DNA from: Flavobacteriaceae bacterium
GTDB lineage: Bacteria; Bacteroidota; Bacteroidia; Flavobacteriales; Flavobacteriaceae
DNA: 6,472 nucleotides
Direction: 5' to 3'
NCBI GenBank assembly: GCA_002729755.1
Contig: PBYT01000006.1
Location: 40,576 to 47,047 of the forward strand
Every line of letters starts with the position of its first letter. Positions within the stretch are counted from its first letter, which is position 1. Below the pieces are notes generated by a model that ran no database searches, was not told where the DNA came from, and worked only from the letters and a program-made list of their open reading frames with translations. Made by a program: the position numbers and the translations under genes. This document shows positions 1 to 4,798 of the stretch, piece after piece.

Positions 1-216
1 AAAGGAAAAGTTTCAGACCTTACATATAAATTACTATTCTTGGTATTTATAGTTATAGGTGCTGCAGGTGATATGTCATCTGTTTGGGCATTTTCTGATG
101 CAATGATTCTTGCTTTAGTTTTTCCTAATATGATAGGTTTATTTATATTATTCCCAAAAGTTAAAAAAGAGCTTGAAAAGTATCTTAATGCAATTTCAGC
201 AAAAAAATCTAGCTAA
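1..216 (+). CDS. AGCS-family alanine/glycine:cation symporter, C-terminal fragment
   Basis: Reading frame 1 is open from the window edge to a TAA and gives the last 71 residues of a membrane protein; its start lies outside the window. Two hydrophobic segments are visible (about residues 11-25 and 41-53 of the fragment), joined by SSVWAFSDAMI and followed by FPNMIGLFIL. The pattern of a tryptophan or aspartate 'fsDamm' segment followed by 'PNxxGl' is characteristic of the C-terminus of sodium- or proton-coupled alanine/glycine symporters (AGCS, TC 2.A.25). A charged, lysine-rich cytoplasmic tail ends the protein. The family imports small neutral amino acids across the inner membrane. The gene is co-directional with rpsU, 43 bases upstream, but a promoter-like box in that gap suggests separate transcription. 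Substrate cannot be judged from this fragment. Confidence 0.82.
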   Translation, partial: KGKVSDLTYKLLFLVFIVIGAAGDMSSVWAFSDAMILALVFPNMIGLFILFPKVKKELEKYLNAISAKKSS

Positions 217-233
217 GATTAAATACAATTCTT

Positions 234-241
234 TATATTTG
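234..241 (+). promoter_or_regulatory. Putative -7 promoter box for rpsU (TATATTTG)
   Basis: TATATTTG matches the Bacteroidota sigma-A -7 consensus TAnnTTTG exactly and lies 18 bases before the rpsU ATG, inside the 43-base gap after the symporter gene. This would give a very short leader of roughly 10-13 nt. No TTG element is seen at the expected distance of about 19 bases upstream, so support is the -7 box and its position only. The identical octamer stands before the cold-shock gene on the other strand. Confidence 0.45.
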
Positions 242-259
242 CCACCAAAATAGAACTGA

Positions 260-454
260 ATGTTAATTATACCTATTAAAGACGGCGAAAATATTGATAA
301 AGCTCTTAAGAGATTCAAAAGGAAATTTGATAAGACTGGTGTTAAGAGATCATTACAAGAGAGAAAGCAATTTGTTAAGCCATCTGTTGAACATAGAACA
401 AAGATTCTTAAGGCTCGTTATGTTCAAAAACTTAAAGATCAAGAAAACCTTTAA
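260..454 (+). CDS. rpsU: 30S ribosomal protein bS21
   Basis: This 64-residue basic protein is recognisable as bS21 from its N-terminus (MLIIPIKDGENIDKALKRFK), its run of Lys/Arg and the KPS-x-R segment. bS21 sits on the 30S platform next to the 3' end of 16S rRNA. In Bacteroidota it helps mask the anti-Shine-Dalgarno sequence together with bS18 and bS6. The residue I recall as central to that in Flavobacterium, Tyr54, is present here (KARY54). The ATG at 260 is the only sensible start, and length matches the family. The leader just before it (AATAGAACTGA) has no purine-rich SD. xerC follows 41 bases downstream, as in many Bacteroidota. Function is confident. The lack of an SD is notable because rpsU in relatives is often one of the few genes with a strong one. 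Confidence 0.96.
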   Translation: MLIIPIKDGENIDKALKRFKRKFDKTGVKRSLQERKQFVKPSVEHRTKILKARYVQKLKDQENL

Positions 455-474
455 TTACCTCAAACTTTTTCAAA

Positions 475-494
475 TACATCGTAAATTTGATGTA
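475..494 (+). promoter_or_regulatory. Inverted repeat with embedded -7-like box directly before xerC
   Basis: TACATC (475-480) and GATGTA (489-494) form a perfect 6-bp inverted repeat around an 8-base spacer, ending one base before the xerC ATG at 496. TAAATTTG at 482-489 fits the Bacteroidota -7 consensus TAnnTTTG exactly. If used, transcription would begin within a few bases of the start codon, giving a nearly leaderless xerC mRNA. The right arm also contains ATG-TAG (490-495), an immediate start-stop pair in frame with and abutting the real start. Whether this is promoter, hairpin or chance cannot be decided from sequence. Confidence 0.3.
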
Positions 495-495
495 G

Positions 496-1383
496 ATGAT
501 AATTAATAAATTTATAGATTACTTAAATCTTGAGAAATCATATTCTCCAAATACGATTAAAGCTTATTTTACAGATTTAAAAGATTTCGAAAAGTTTTCA
601 AAATCGAATTTCGATAACATGAATATTGGGGAATCTAATTATTCAATAATAAGGTCTTGGATAGTAGAGTTGGTTAATAATGGCAATTCTAATAGAACGG
701 TTAATAGAAAAATATCATCTCTTAAATCATTTTATAAGTTTTTGATAAAAATTGATTCAATAAAAAGATCTCCTTTAGAAGAGCATATGCCTTTAAAGCA
801 GAAAAAAAAGATCCAGGTTCCCTTCTCTAAAGAAGAGATTACTTCTTTATTAGATAGTAATTATTTTCCTAATACATATAAGGGTAAACTTCAAAAGACA
901 ATCATTTCATTTTTCTATTTCACTGGTGTTCGGAGGATTGAACTTATAGAGTTAAAAGAAAGTAATCTTGATTTAAAATCTGGAACAGTTAAAGTTTTAG
1001 GAAAAAGGAATAAAGAAAGAATAATTCCTCTTTTACCAAAAATCAGAAATCTACTTCAGGAATATATAACTGAAAGAAATTATGTAATTTCTAAATTAAA
1101 TCATGATTTAGTATTTCTGTCAAATAAAGGAGATAGATTATCTGAAAAATTTGTCTATAGAACTGTCTCAGAATATTTTAAATTGGTTTCATCTAAAACT
1201 AAAAAGACTCCTCATGTATTAAGGCATAGTTTTGCAACTCATTTAATTAATGAGGGCGCTGATATAAATTCTGTTAAAGAGCTTTTAGGTCATGCAAGTT
1301 TATCTGCTACTCAAATTTATATCCATACAAGTATGGAAAAAATAAAAGAAGTTTTTCAGAAAACACATCCTAGAGCAAAGTAG
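496..1383 (+). CDS. xerC: Tyrosine recombinase, XerC/XerD family
   Basis: The 295-residue protein has the normal XerC/D length and two-domain layout. Residues about 1-90 form the N-terminal SAM-like core-binding domain (SYSPNTIKAYFTDLKDF). Residues about 105-295 are the catalytic domain. All six catalytic positions can be assigned: Arg146 (FTGVR), Lys170 (VLGK in the beta-hairpin), His240 and Arg243 (PHVLRH), His266 (LLGH) and the nucleophile Tyr275 (TQIYIHT). The hairpin reads GKRNKER where GKGNKER is usual. XerC-type enzymes resolve chromosome dimers at dif sites near the terminus; no dif-like site was recognised here. The copy beside rpsU is a conserved housekeeping locus in Bacteroidota rather than a mobile-element integrase, and no element ends or cargo genes are visible. 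The start at 496 is 41 bases after rpsU; no SD precedes it. Whether it is functionally XerC or XerD cannot be told from sequence. Confidence 0.93.
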   Translation: MIINKFIDYLNLEKSYSPNTIKAYFTDLKDFEKFSKSNFDNMNIGESNYSIIRSWIVELVNNGNSNRTVNRKISSLKSFYKFLIKIDSIKRSPLEEHMPLKQKKKIQVPFSKEEITSLLDSNYFPNTYKGKLQKTIISFFYFTGVRRIELIELKESNLDLKSGTVKVLGKRNKERIIPLLPKIRNLLQEYITERNYVISKLNHDLVFLSNKGDRLSEKFVYRTVSEYFKLVSSKTKKTPHVLRHSFATHLINEGADINSVKELLGHASLSATQIYIHTSMEKIKEVFQKTHPRAK

Positions 1384-1406
1384 CAATTTTATTCATTATT
1401 TTTAGA

Positions 1407-1445
1407 TTTTTGCTTTGATTGGGGCAAAAAAAGCATTTATTTTGC
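1407..1445 (+). terminator. Overlapping stem-loops after xerC, possible terminator/attenuator
   Basis: Three short complementary segments lie in a row between xerC and the tRNAs: TTTTTGC (1407-1413), GCAAAAA (1424-1430) and TTTTGC (1440-1445). The middle one can pair with either neighbour, so the two hairpins exclude each other. A further TGCTTT/AAAGCA pairing (1411-1416 with 1430-1435) is followed by TTTATTTT and resembles a weak intrinsic terminator for xerC. All stems are short and AT-rich, and the region also overlaps the likely tRNA promoter. Confidence 0.3.
1414..1444 (+). promoter_or_regulatory. Putative promoter of the tRNA operon
   Basis: TTTG (1414-1417) is separated by exactly 19 bases from TTATTTTG (1437-1444). 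This matches the Bacteroidota promoter layout TTTG-N19-TAnnTTTG with a single mismatch in the -7 box. Transcription would start around 1450, about 12 bases before the first tRNA. It is the best-supported promoter in the window because both elements and their spacing agree, but it remains a sequence match only. Confidence 0.5.
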
Positions 1446-1462
1446 AATCGGTTTTGTTTCAA

Positions 1463-1536
1463 GCCGATGTAGCTCAGCTGGCTAGAGCAGCTGATTTGTA
1501 ATCAGCAGGTCGTGGGTTCGAGTCCCTCCATCGGCT
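1463..1536 (+). tRNA. tRNA-Thr(TGT)
   Basis: A complete cloverleaf: acceptor GCCGATG (1463-1469) pairs with CATCGGC (1529-1535), with discriminator T at 1536. The anticodon stem GCTGA/TCAGC encloses the loop TTTGTAA with anticodon TGT at 1497-1499, reading ACA and other ACN codons. The T arm GTGGG/CCCTC (1512-1516, 1524-1528) around TTCGAGT has a T-T mismatch at its second pair. CCA is not encoded and must be added after transcription. It is the first gene of the four-tRNA cluster. Confidence 0.96.
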
Positions 1537-1555
1537 CTTTGAAATTTTGATTTTA

Positions 1556-1637
1556 GGGGAGATACTCAAGTGGCCAACGAGAGCAGTCTGTAAAACTGTT
1601 GTTTTTAACTTCGCAGGTTCGAATCCTGCTCTCCCCA
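1556..1637 (+). tRNA. tRNA-Tyr(GTA)
   Basis: Class II cloverleaf of 82 nt: acceptor GGGGAGA (1556-1562) pairs with TCTCCCC (1630-1636), with discriminator A at 1637. The anticodon stem GCAGT/ACTGT encloses CTGTAAA with anticodon GTA at 1590-1592. A long variable arm (1600-1612) with a GTT/AAC stem is as expected for bacterial tRNA-Tyr. The T arm GCAGG/CCTGC is perfect. No CCA is encoded. It lies 19 bases after tRNA-Thr(TGT). Confidence 0.97.
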
Positions 1638-1646
1638 CAAATTAAT

Positions 1647-1719
1647 GCGGGAGTAGCTCAGTTGGTAGAGCGTCAGCCTTCCAAGCTGAATGTCGCGGGT
1701 TCGACCCCCGTCTCCCGCT
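1647..1719 (+). tRNA. tRNA-Gly(TCC)
   Basis: Acceptor GCGGGAG (1647-1653) pairs with CTCCCGC (1712-1718), with discriminator T at 1719. The anticodon stem TCAGC/GCTGA encloses CTTCCAA with anticodon TCC at 1680-1682, reading GGA and GGG. The T arm GCGGG/CCCGT has one G-T wobble. No CCA is encoded. It lies 9 bases after tRNA-Tyr. Confidence 0.97.
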
Positions 1720-1727
1720 CTACAATT

Positions 1728-1799
1728 GCCGATATAGCTCAGGGGTAGAGCGTTTCCTTGGTAAGGAAGAGGTCCCGATTTCGACTATCGGTATCGGCT
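1728..1799 (+). tRNA. tRNA-Thr(GGT)
   Basis: Acceptor GCCGATA (1728-1734) pairs with TATCGGC (1792-1798), with discriminator T at 1799. The anticodon stem TTTCC/GGAAG (one wobble) encloses TTGGTAA with anticodon GGT at 1760-1762, reading ACC and ACT. The T arm CCGAT/ATCGG is perfect. No CCA is encoded. It lies 8 bases after tRNA-Gly and is the last gene of the cluster. Its acceptor and D-arm entry are nearly identical to the first tRNA-Thr, but the anticodon arms differ. Confidence 0.96.
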
Positions 1800-1973
1800 C
1801 ATAATCAAATCAATACTTCCCAGATTTGATAATTGTATCAACAAATAGGAGTTTGAATATTGCTTGAATATAATGTACAGAGATACATCACACTAATTGT
1901 GCTTATTAAAACCTATTAAAAAATAGAGTTGTTTTATATTTGGAGAGTAAAAACTTAGAGTTTGTCCAATAGC
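1800..1973. other. Gene-free convergent region between tRNA-Thr and the cold-shock gene
   Basis: No reading frame of credible length or composition occurs here on either strand. The stretch holds the hairpin at 1804-1830, small AT-rich inverted repeats (for example AAACT-TAG-AGTTT at 1951-1963, a weak candidate terminator for the leftward cold-shock gene), and a + strand TATATTTG box at 1935-1942. In related genomes tuf would begin here; I see no recognisable remnant of it. Confidence 0.6.
1804..1830. terminator. Hairpin after the tRNA cluster, possible bidirectional terminator
   Basis: ATCAAATC (1804-1811) and GATTTGAT (1823-1830) are a perfect 8-bp inverted repeat with an 11-base loop, starting five bases after the last tRNA. 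It lies where rightward tRNA transcription and leftward cold-shock gene transcription converge. The stem is AT-rich and no T-tract follows on either strand, so this is a weak candidate. Confidence 0.35.
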
Positions 1974-2165
1974 TTAAGCTAACTTAACGTTAGTAGCTTG
2001 AACACCTCTTTGCCCTTCTTCTTCTTCAAATTCTACTTTATCACCTTCTTTAATCTCAACTCCATTTAAAGAGTTAACGTGAACGAAACAATCTTTACCT
2101 GTTTCATCATTGTTGATAAATCCGTAGCCTTTTGAATTGTTGAAAAACTTAACAGTACCTTGCAT
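1974..2165 (-). CDS. cspA: Cold-shock domain protein (CspA family)
   Basis: The 63-residue protein is a single cold-shock domain. It opens with MQGTVKFFNNSKGYGFI, containing the RNP1-type motif KGYGFI (residues 12-17), followed by the RNP2-type CFVHV (26-30) and the acidic strand GDKVEFEEEEG (41-51). The five-stranded OB fold binds single-stranded RNA and DNA, and such proteins act as RNA chaperones in the cytoplasm at low temperature or during growth. Length and the FVHV form are typical of the short Bacteroidota members. It is on the same strand as the upstream symporter gene, 96 bases away, with its own -7-like box, so it is probably transcribed alone. No SD precedes the ATG (AATTTTAATT). 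Which Csp paralogue this is, and whether it is cold-induced, cannot be told here. Confidence 0.95.
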   Translation of the reverse strand: MQGTVKFFNNSKGYGFINNDETGKDCFVHVNSLNGVEIKEGDKVEFEEEEGQRGVQATNVKLA

Positions 2166-2191
2166 AATTAAAATTTATATTTATAATTGTG

Positions 2192-2199
2192 CAAATATA
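2192..2199 (-). promoter_or_regulatory. Putative -7 promoter box of the cold-shock gene (TATATTTG)
   Basis: On the - strand, TATATTTG exactly fits TAnnTTTG and lies 26 bases before the ATG, predicting a leader of about 20 nt. No TTG is found at the expected upstream distance. A leader this short would be unlike the long structured leader of E. coli cspA. Confidence 0.45.
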
Positions 2200-2218
2200 G
2201 CTTAATATTTCAAAAGAG

Positions 2219-2277
2219 TGCTATTTTTAATATTTTCTTTCCTCCTCCTTTTAGGTTTGATTTACCAAAAAATAGCA
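2219..2277 (-). repeat. 10-bp inverted repeat with GGAGGAGG in its loop, spanning the symporter stop codon
   Basis: TGCTATTTTT (2219-2228 on the + strand) and AAAAATAGCA (2268-2277) are perfectly complementary around a 39-base loop. On the - strand the symporter's last codons and stop lie at the 5' side of the structure, and the loop holds AAAGGAGGAGGAAAG (complement of about 2239-2253). That purine run would be a strong SD but no ATG follows at usable distance. It could be a 3'-UTR element, processing or binding site, or coincidence. Confidence 0.35.
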
Positions 2278-3950
2278 TATAAAAAGCTTGTAATCATTAA
2301 AATCGAAAAAGCAGCTATATTGAAAGTAGGACTTGTAGCAAATAGTTTTTTTGAAAGATGAATACCTTTTGAATCAATTTTGTTTCCTTCAAAATAACTA
2401 ATACCAGCAATAATAAATAAGGTTGCAATACATGTTATCATCATTTGGTTCAAAAAAGGTAGATCAATAAAAATAGGTATATCACTCCAGCCTTTTGGGG
2501 CTACCTTTAAATACATTGCTATTGGAATTGATAGGATCGCACCCCAAATAGCAGCATTATTAGTAGCCTTTTTATAAAATAGACCCATTAAAAATACAGC
2601 TAAAATGCCAGGGCTTACCACACCTGTGTATTCTTGTATAAATTGAAATACTTGACCTAAACTTCCTAATTGTGGAGTAATTAACATTGCTATTAATAAA
2701 GCTACAATAACAGTAATTCTTCCAACTTTAACCATTGTTTTATCATCAGCACTTTTATTAAAGTGTGATTTATATATATCCATTGTAAAGATTGTAGATG
2801 TAGAATTTAACATTGATGCTAATGAAGAGACAATTGCAGCAGCTAGTGCAGCTAGAATTAATCCTTTAACCCCAACAGGAATAAAGTTTTTTATAAGCCA
2901 AGGAGCAGCATTATCATTTGCAAAGTTCCCAGCAGTACCAATAAATCCAGGATCAACTGAAGCAATAGTTAAAGCTCCTGAGTCATCTAGATTCATTACA
3001 TATGCAATAATTCCCGGCAGTACCACTATAATTGGAATAATAAGTTTTAAAAATGCTGCGAAAGCAATTCCTTTTTGACCTTCAGCTAGACTCTTTGCAG
3101 CAAGTGTTCTTTGGATGATATACTGATTAAACCCCCAGTAATATAAATTAGCCACCCACATACCTCCAATTAAAACAGCCAATCCTGGCAGATCTAACCA
3201 TGCATCACGACCGTTAGGAGTGATAATTTCTCCCTTTGAAAGAATCATTGAAAATCGTTCAGGAGCTTTTTTATAAACATAACTTAGACCATCTATAAAA
3301 CTTCCTGAGTCTGTTACATTTGATAAGGCAAAATATGTCATTAATAAACCTCCAAAAATTAGAATTATAACTTGAACAACATCTGTCCATGCCACAGCAG
3401 CTAGGCCACCCCATAATGAGTAAGCAGCTGCAAATAAACCTAGCCCTATTATACTGTTAAGAAGTATACCGCCATCACCAACTCCAATTATTGTATCCAG
3501 TGCTTTACCACCTAAATAGAGAACTGTTGTTAAATTAACAAATACAAATAAAGCAATCCAAAAAACTGCTAGTATAGTTTTAAGGTTAGCACTATATCTT
3601 TTTTCAATAAACTCAGGAATAGTATAAAGCCCTTTCTCAATAAATATTGGTAAGAAATATTTACCAACTACCAATAGAGTAATTGCCGCCATCCATTCAT
3701 ATGAAGCAATAGCTAATCCTAAAGCAAAACCAGATCCAGACATACCAATAAATTGTTCTGCTGATATATTTGCTGCGATTAATGAAGCACCTACAGCCCA
3801 CCAAGGTAATGATTTGCTAGCAAGAAAGTAATCTTCAGCACTTTTTTGACGACCTCCTTTATCTCTAGAAACCCAAAGACCAATACCTAATATTGTGATT
3901 GCATAAAGTCCAAAAATTAAATAATCTAATAATTCAAAATTTCCTGTCAT
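2262..3950 (-). CDS. sglT: Sodium/sugar symporter of the SSS family, vSGLT-like
   Basis: This inner-membrane protein (562 residues, about 14 TM helices) is strikingly similar to Vibrio parahaemolyticus SGLT, which imports galactose/glucose with Na+. From my memory of vSGLT, the sodium-site residues A62, I65, A361, S364 and S365 correspond here to A59, I62, A372, S375 and S376. Sugar-site Q69, E88, N142, N260, K294 and Q428 correspond to Q66, E85, N139, N268, K302 and Q439; the inner gate Y263 is Y271. S91 is Ala88. The hallmark NISAEQFIGMSGSG and the terminal FNIAAF...FLYAIFW are both kept. A start at 4010 would add 20 residues, but I chose the ATG at 3950: MTGNFELLDYLIFGLY fits the family N-terminus, and the longer form would leave only 38 bases for two divergent promoters. 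No sugar catabolic genes adjoin it. Confidence 0.93.
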   Translation of the reverse strand: MTGNFELLDYLIFGLYAITILGIGLWVSRDKGGRQKSAEDYFLASKSLPWWAVGASLIAANISAEQFIGMSGSGFALGLAIASYEWMAAITLLVVGKYFLPIFIEKGLYTIPEFIEKRYSANLKTILAVFWIALFVFVNLTTVLYLGGKALDTIIGVGDGGILLNSIIGLGLFAAAYSLWGGLAAVAWTDVVQVIILIFGGLLMTYFALSNVTDSGSFIDGLSYVYKKAPERFSMILSKGEIITPNGRDAWLDLPGLAVLIGGMWVANLYYWGFNQYIIQRTLAAKSLAEGQKGIAFAAFLKLIIPIIVVLPGIIAYVMNLDDSGALTIASVDPGFIGTAGNFANDNAAPWLIKNFIPVGVKGLILAALAAAIVSSLASMLNSTSTIFTMDIYKSHFNKSADDKTMVKVGRITVIVALLIAMLITPQLGSLGQVFQFIQEYTGVVSPGILAVFLMGLFYKKATNNAAIWGAILSIPIAMYLKVAPKGWSDIPIFIDLPFLNQMMITCIATLFIIAGISYFEGNKIDSKGIHLSKKLFATSPTFNIAAFSILMITSFLYAIFW

Positions 3951-4048
3951 AATTAATTTTATTGTGTGTAAAAGACAAAACCATGTAAAAAGTCTTATAA
4001 ACATATTCATTTTTTATTAAATTTTCTATAAAAAATGTAACTTTAAAT
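3951..4048. promoter_or_regulatory. Divergent intergenic region between the symporter and LolA-like genes
   Basis: This 98-base AT-rich gap must carry both outward promoters. Leftward, TGGTTTTG (complement of 3976-3983) matches the -7 consensus with one mismatch, 25 bases before the symporter ATG. Rightward, TAACTTTA (4038-4045) also has one mismatch but lies almost on the start codon, so it would imply a leaderless transcript. AAGAC/GTCTT (3972-3976, 3992-3996) is a small inverted repeat of possible regulatory use. None of these is strong. Confidence 0.35.
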
Positions 4049-4798
4049 ATGAATAGGTTACTTCTCTTTATTTCTATTTTTATTATTTCTATATCCAAAT
4101 CTTTTTCCCAAGATGCTAATCAAATTTTAAAATACTCTGAAGAAAAAATAAGGGGAATTACATCATCTTATACGGAAATAGCGATAAAAATTATAAGACC
4201 AAAGTGGAAAAAAGAAATGGTGATGAAAGGATGGTCAATTGGAGATGAATATTTTGTTTCTCTAGTTCTATCACCTGCCAAAGAAAAGGGAACCGTTTTT
4301 TTAAAGAGAGGGAATGAGGTATGGAATTATATTCCTTCGATAGAAAGAACAATTAAATTACCTCCATCAATGATGATGCAGAATTGGATGGGAACAGACT
4401 TTACAAATGATGATCTTGTTCAAAGATCATCGGTAACCAATGATTATTCCAATTCTATAATCGGTGAACAAACTATAGATGGATTAGATTGCTGGATTAT
4501 TGAGTTAATTCCAAAAGAAGATGCTCCTGTAGTATGGGGTAAGCTAATAATGTGGATAGATAAGAATGATTATATGCAGTTAAAAACAGAATTTTATGAT
4601 GAATATGATGAATTAGTAAGCATAATGACTGGCAAATTAATAAAGAATTTTGATGGAAAAAAGCTTCCTGCAATTATTGAATTTATTCCTCTAGATAAAG
4701 ATGGCAACAAAACTATTATAGAAAGGATAGTTTGGAAATTTGATATTGTTATAAATCAGCGGATATTTATGCCAAATTATATGAGAAACCTTAAATGA
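4049..4798 (+). CDS. LolA-like outer membrane lipoprotein-sorting family protein
   Basis: The 249-residue protein has a Sec signal peptide (MNRLLLFISIFIISISKSFS, then Gln21), with no lipobox cysteine, so the mature form should be soluble in the periplasm. The rest resembles the COG2834/LolA_like family. It starts with an amphipathic helix (ANQILKYSEEKIRGI), then beta strands (VFLKRGNEVWNYIPSIERT), and the family's hallmark QNWMGTDFTNDDLV at 111-124. A C-terminal strand-rich half includes GLDCWIIELIPK and KLPAIIEF. Proteins of this fold are half-barrels that bind lipids or acyl chains of lipoproteins. The stop overlaps the next gene's start (ATGA), placing it in an operon with two FtsX-like permeases, so it probably shuttles the transporter's substrate through the periplasm. 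It is longer and less typical than housekeeping LolA, so I leave the symbol blank. No SD precedes the start. Confidence 0.87.
   Translation: MNRLLLFISIFIISISKSFSQDANQILKYSEEKIRGITSSYTEIAIKIIRPKWKKEMVMKGWSIGDEYFVSLVLSPAKEKGTVFLKRGNEVWNYIPSIERTIKLPPSMMMQNWMGTDFTNDDLVQRSSVTNDYSNSIIGEQTIDGLDCWIIELIPKEDAPVVWGKLIMWIDKNDYMQLKTEFYDEYDELVSIMTGKLIKNFDGKKLPAIIEFIPLDKDGNKTIIERIVWKFDIVINQRIFMPNYMRNLK

Noticed and set aside
294..506. A 70-residue + strand frame overlapping rpsU
   Set aside because: It is a shifted-frame shadow of the clearly recognisable bS21 gene, has no family resemblance, and runs into the xerC start.
496..1383. The tyrosine recombinase next to tRNA genes as an integrase of a mobile element
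   Set aside because: The protein has housekeeping XerC/D length and catalytic pattern, sits in its usual place beside rpsU, and there is no repeated tRNA end (att site) or cargo nearby.
1887..1918. Nearby AT-rich repeats such as CACACTAATTGTG and the doubled TATTAAAA
   Set aside because: Arms of four to five bases in AT-rich sequence are not distinguishable from background.
1970..1981. A perfect 12-base palindrome around TAGCTTAAGCTA covering the cold-shock gene's stop codon
   Set aside because: It arises from Leu-Ala-stop codons in AT-rich sequence, is too short with no loop to form a useful hairpin, and is expected by chance fairly often.
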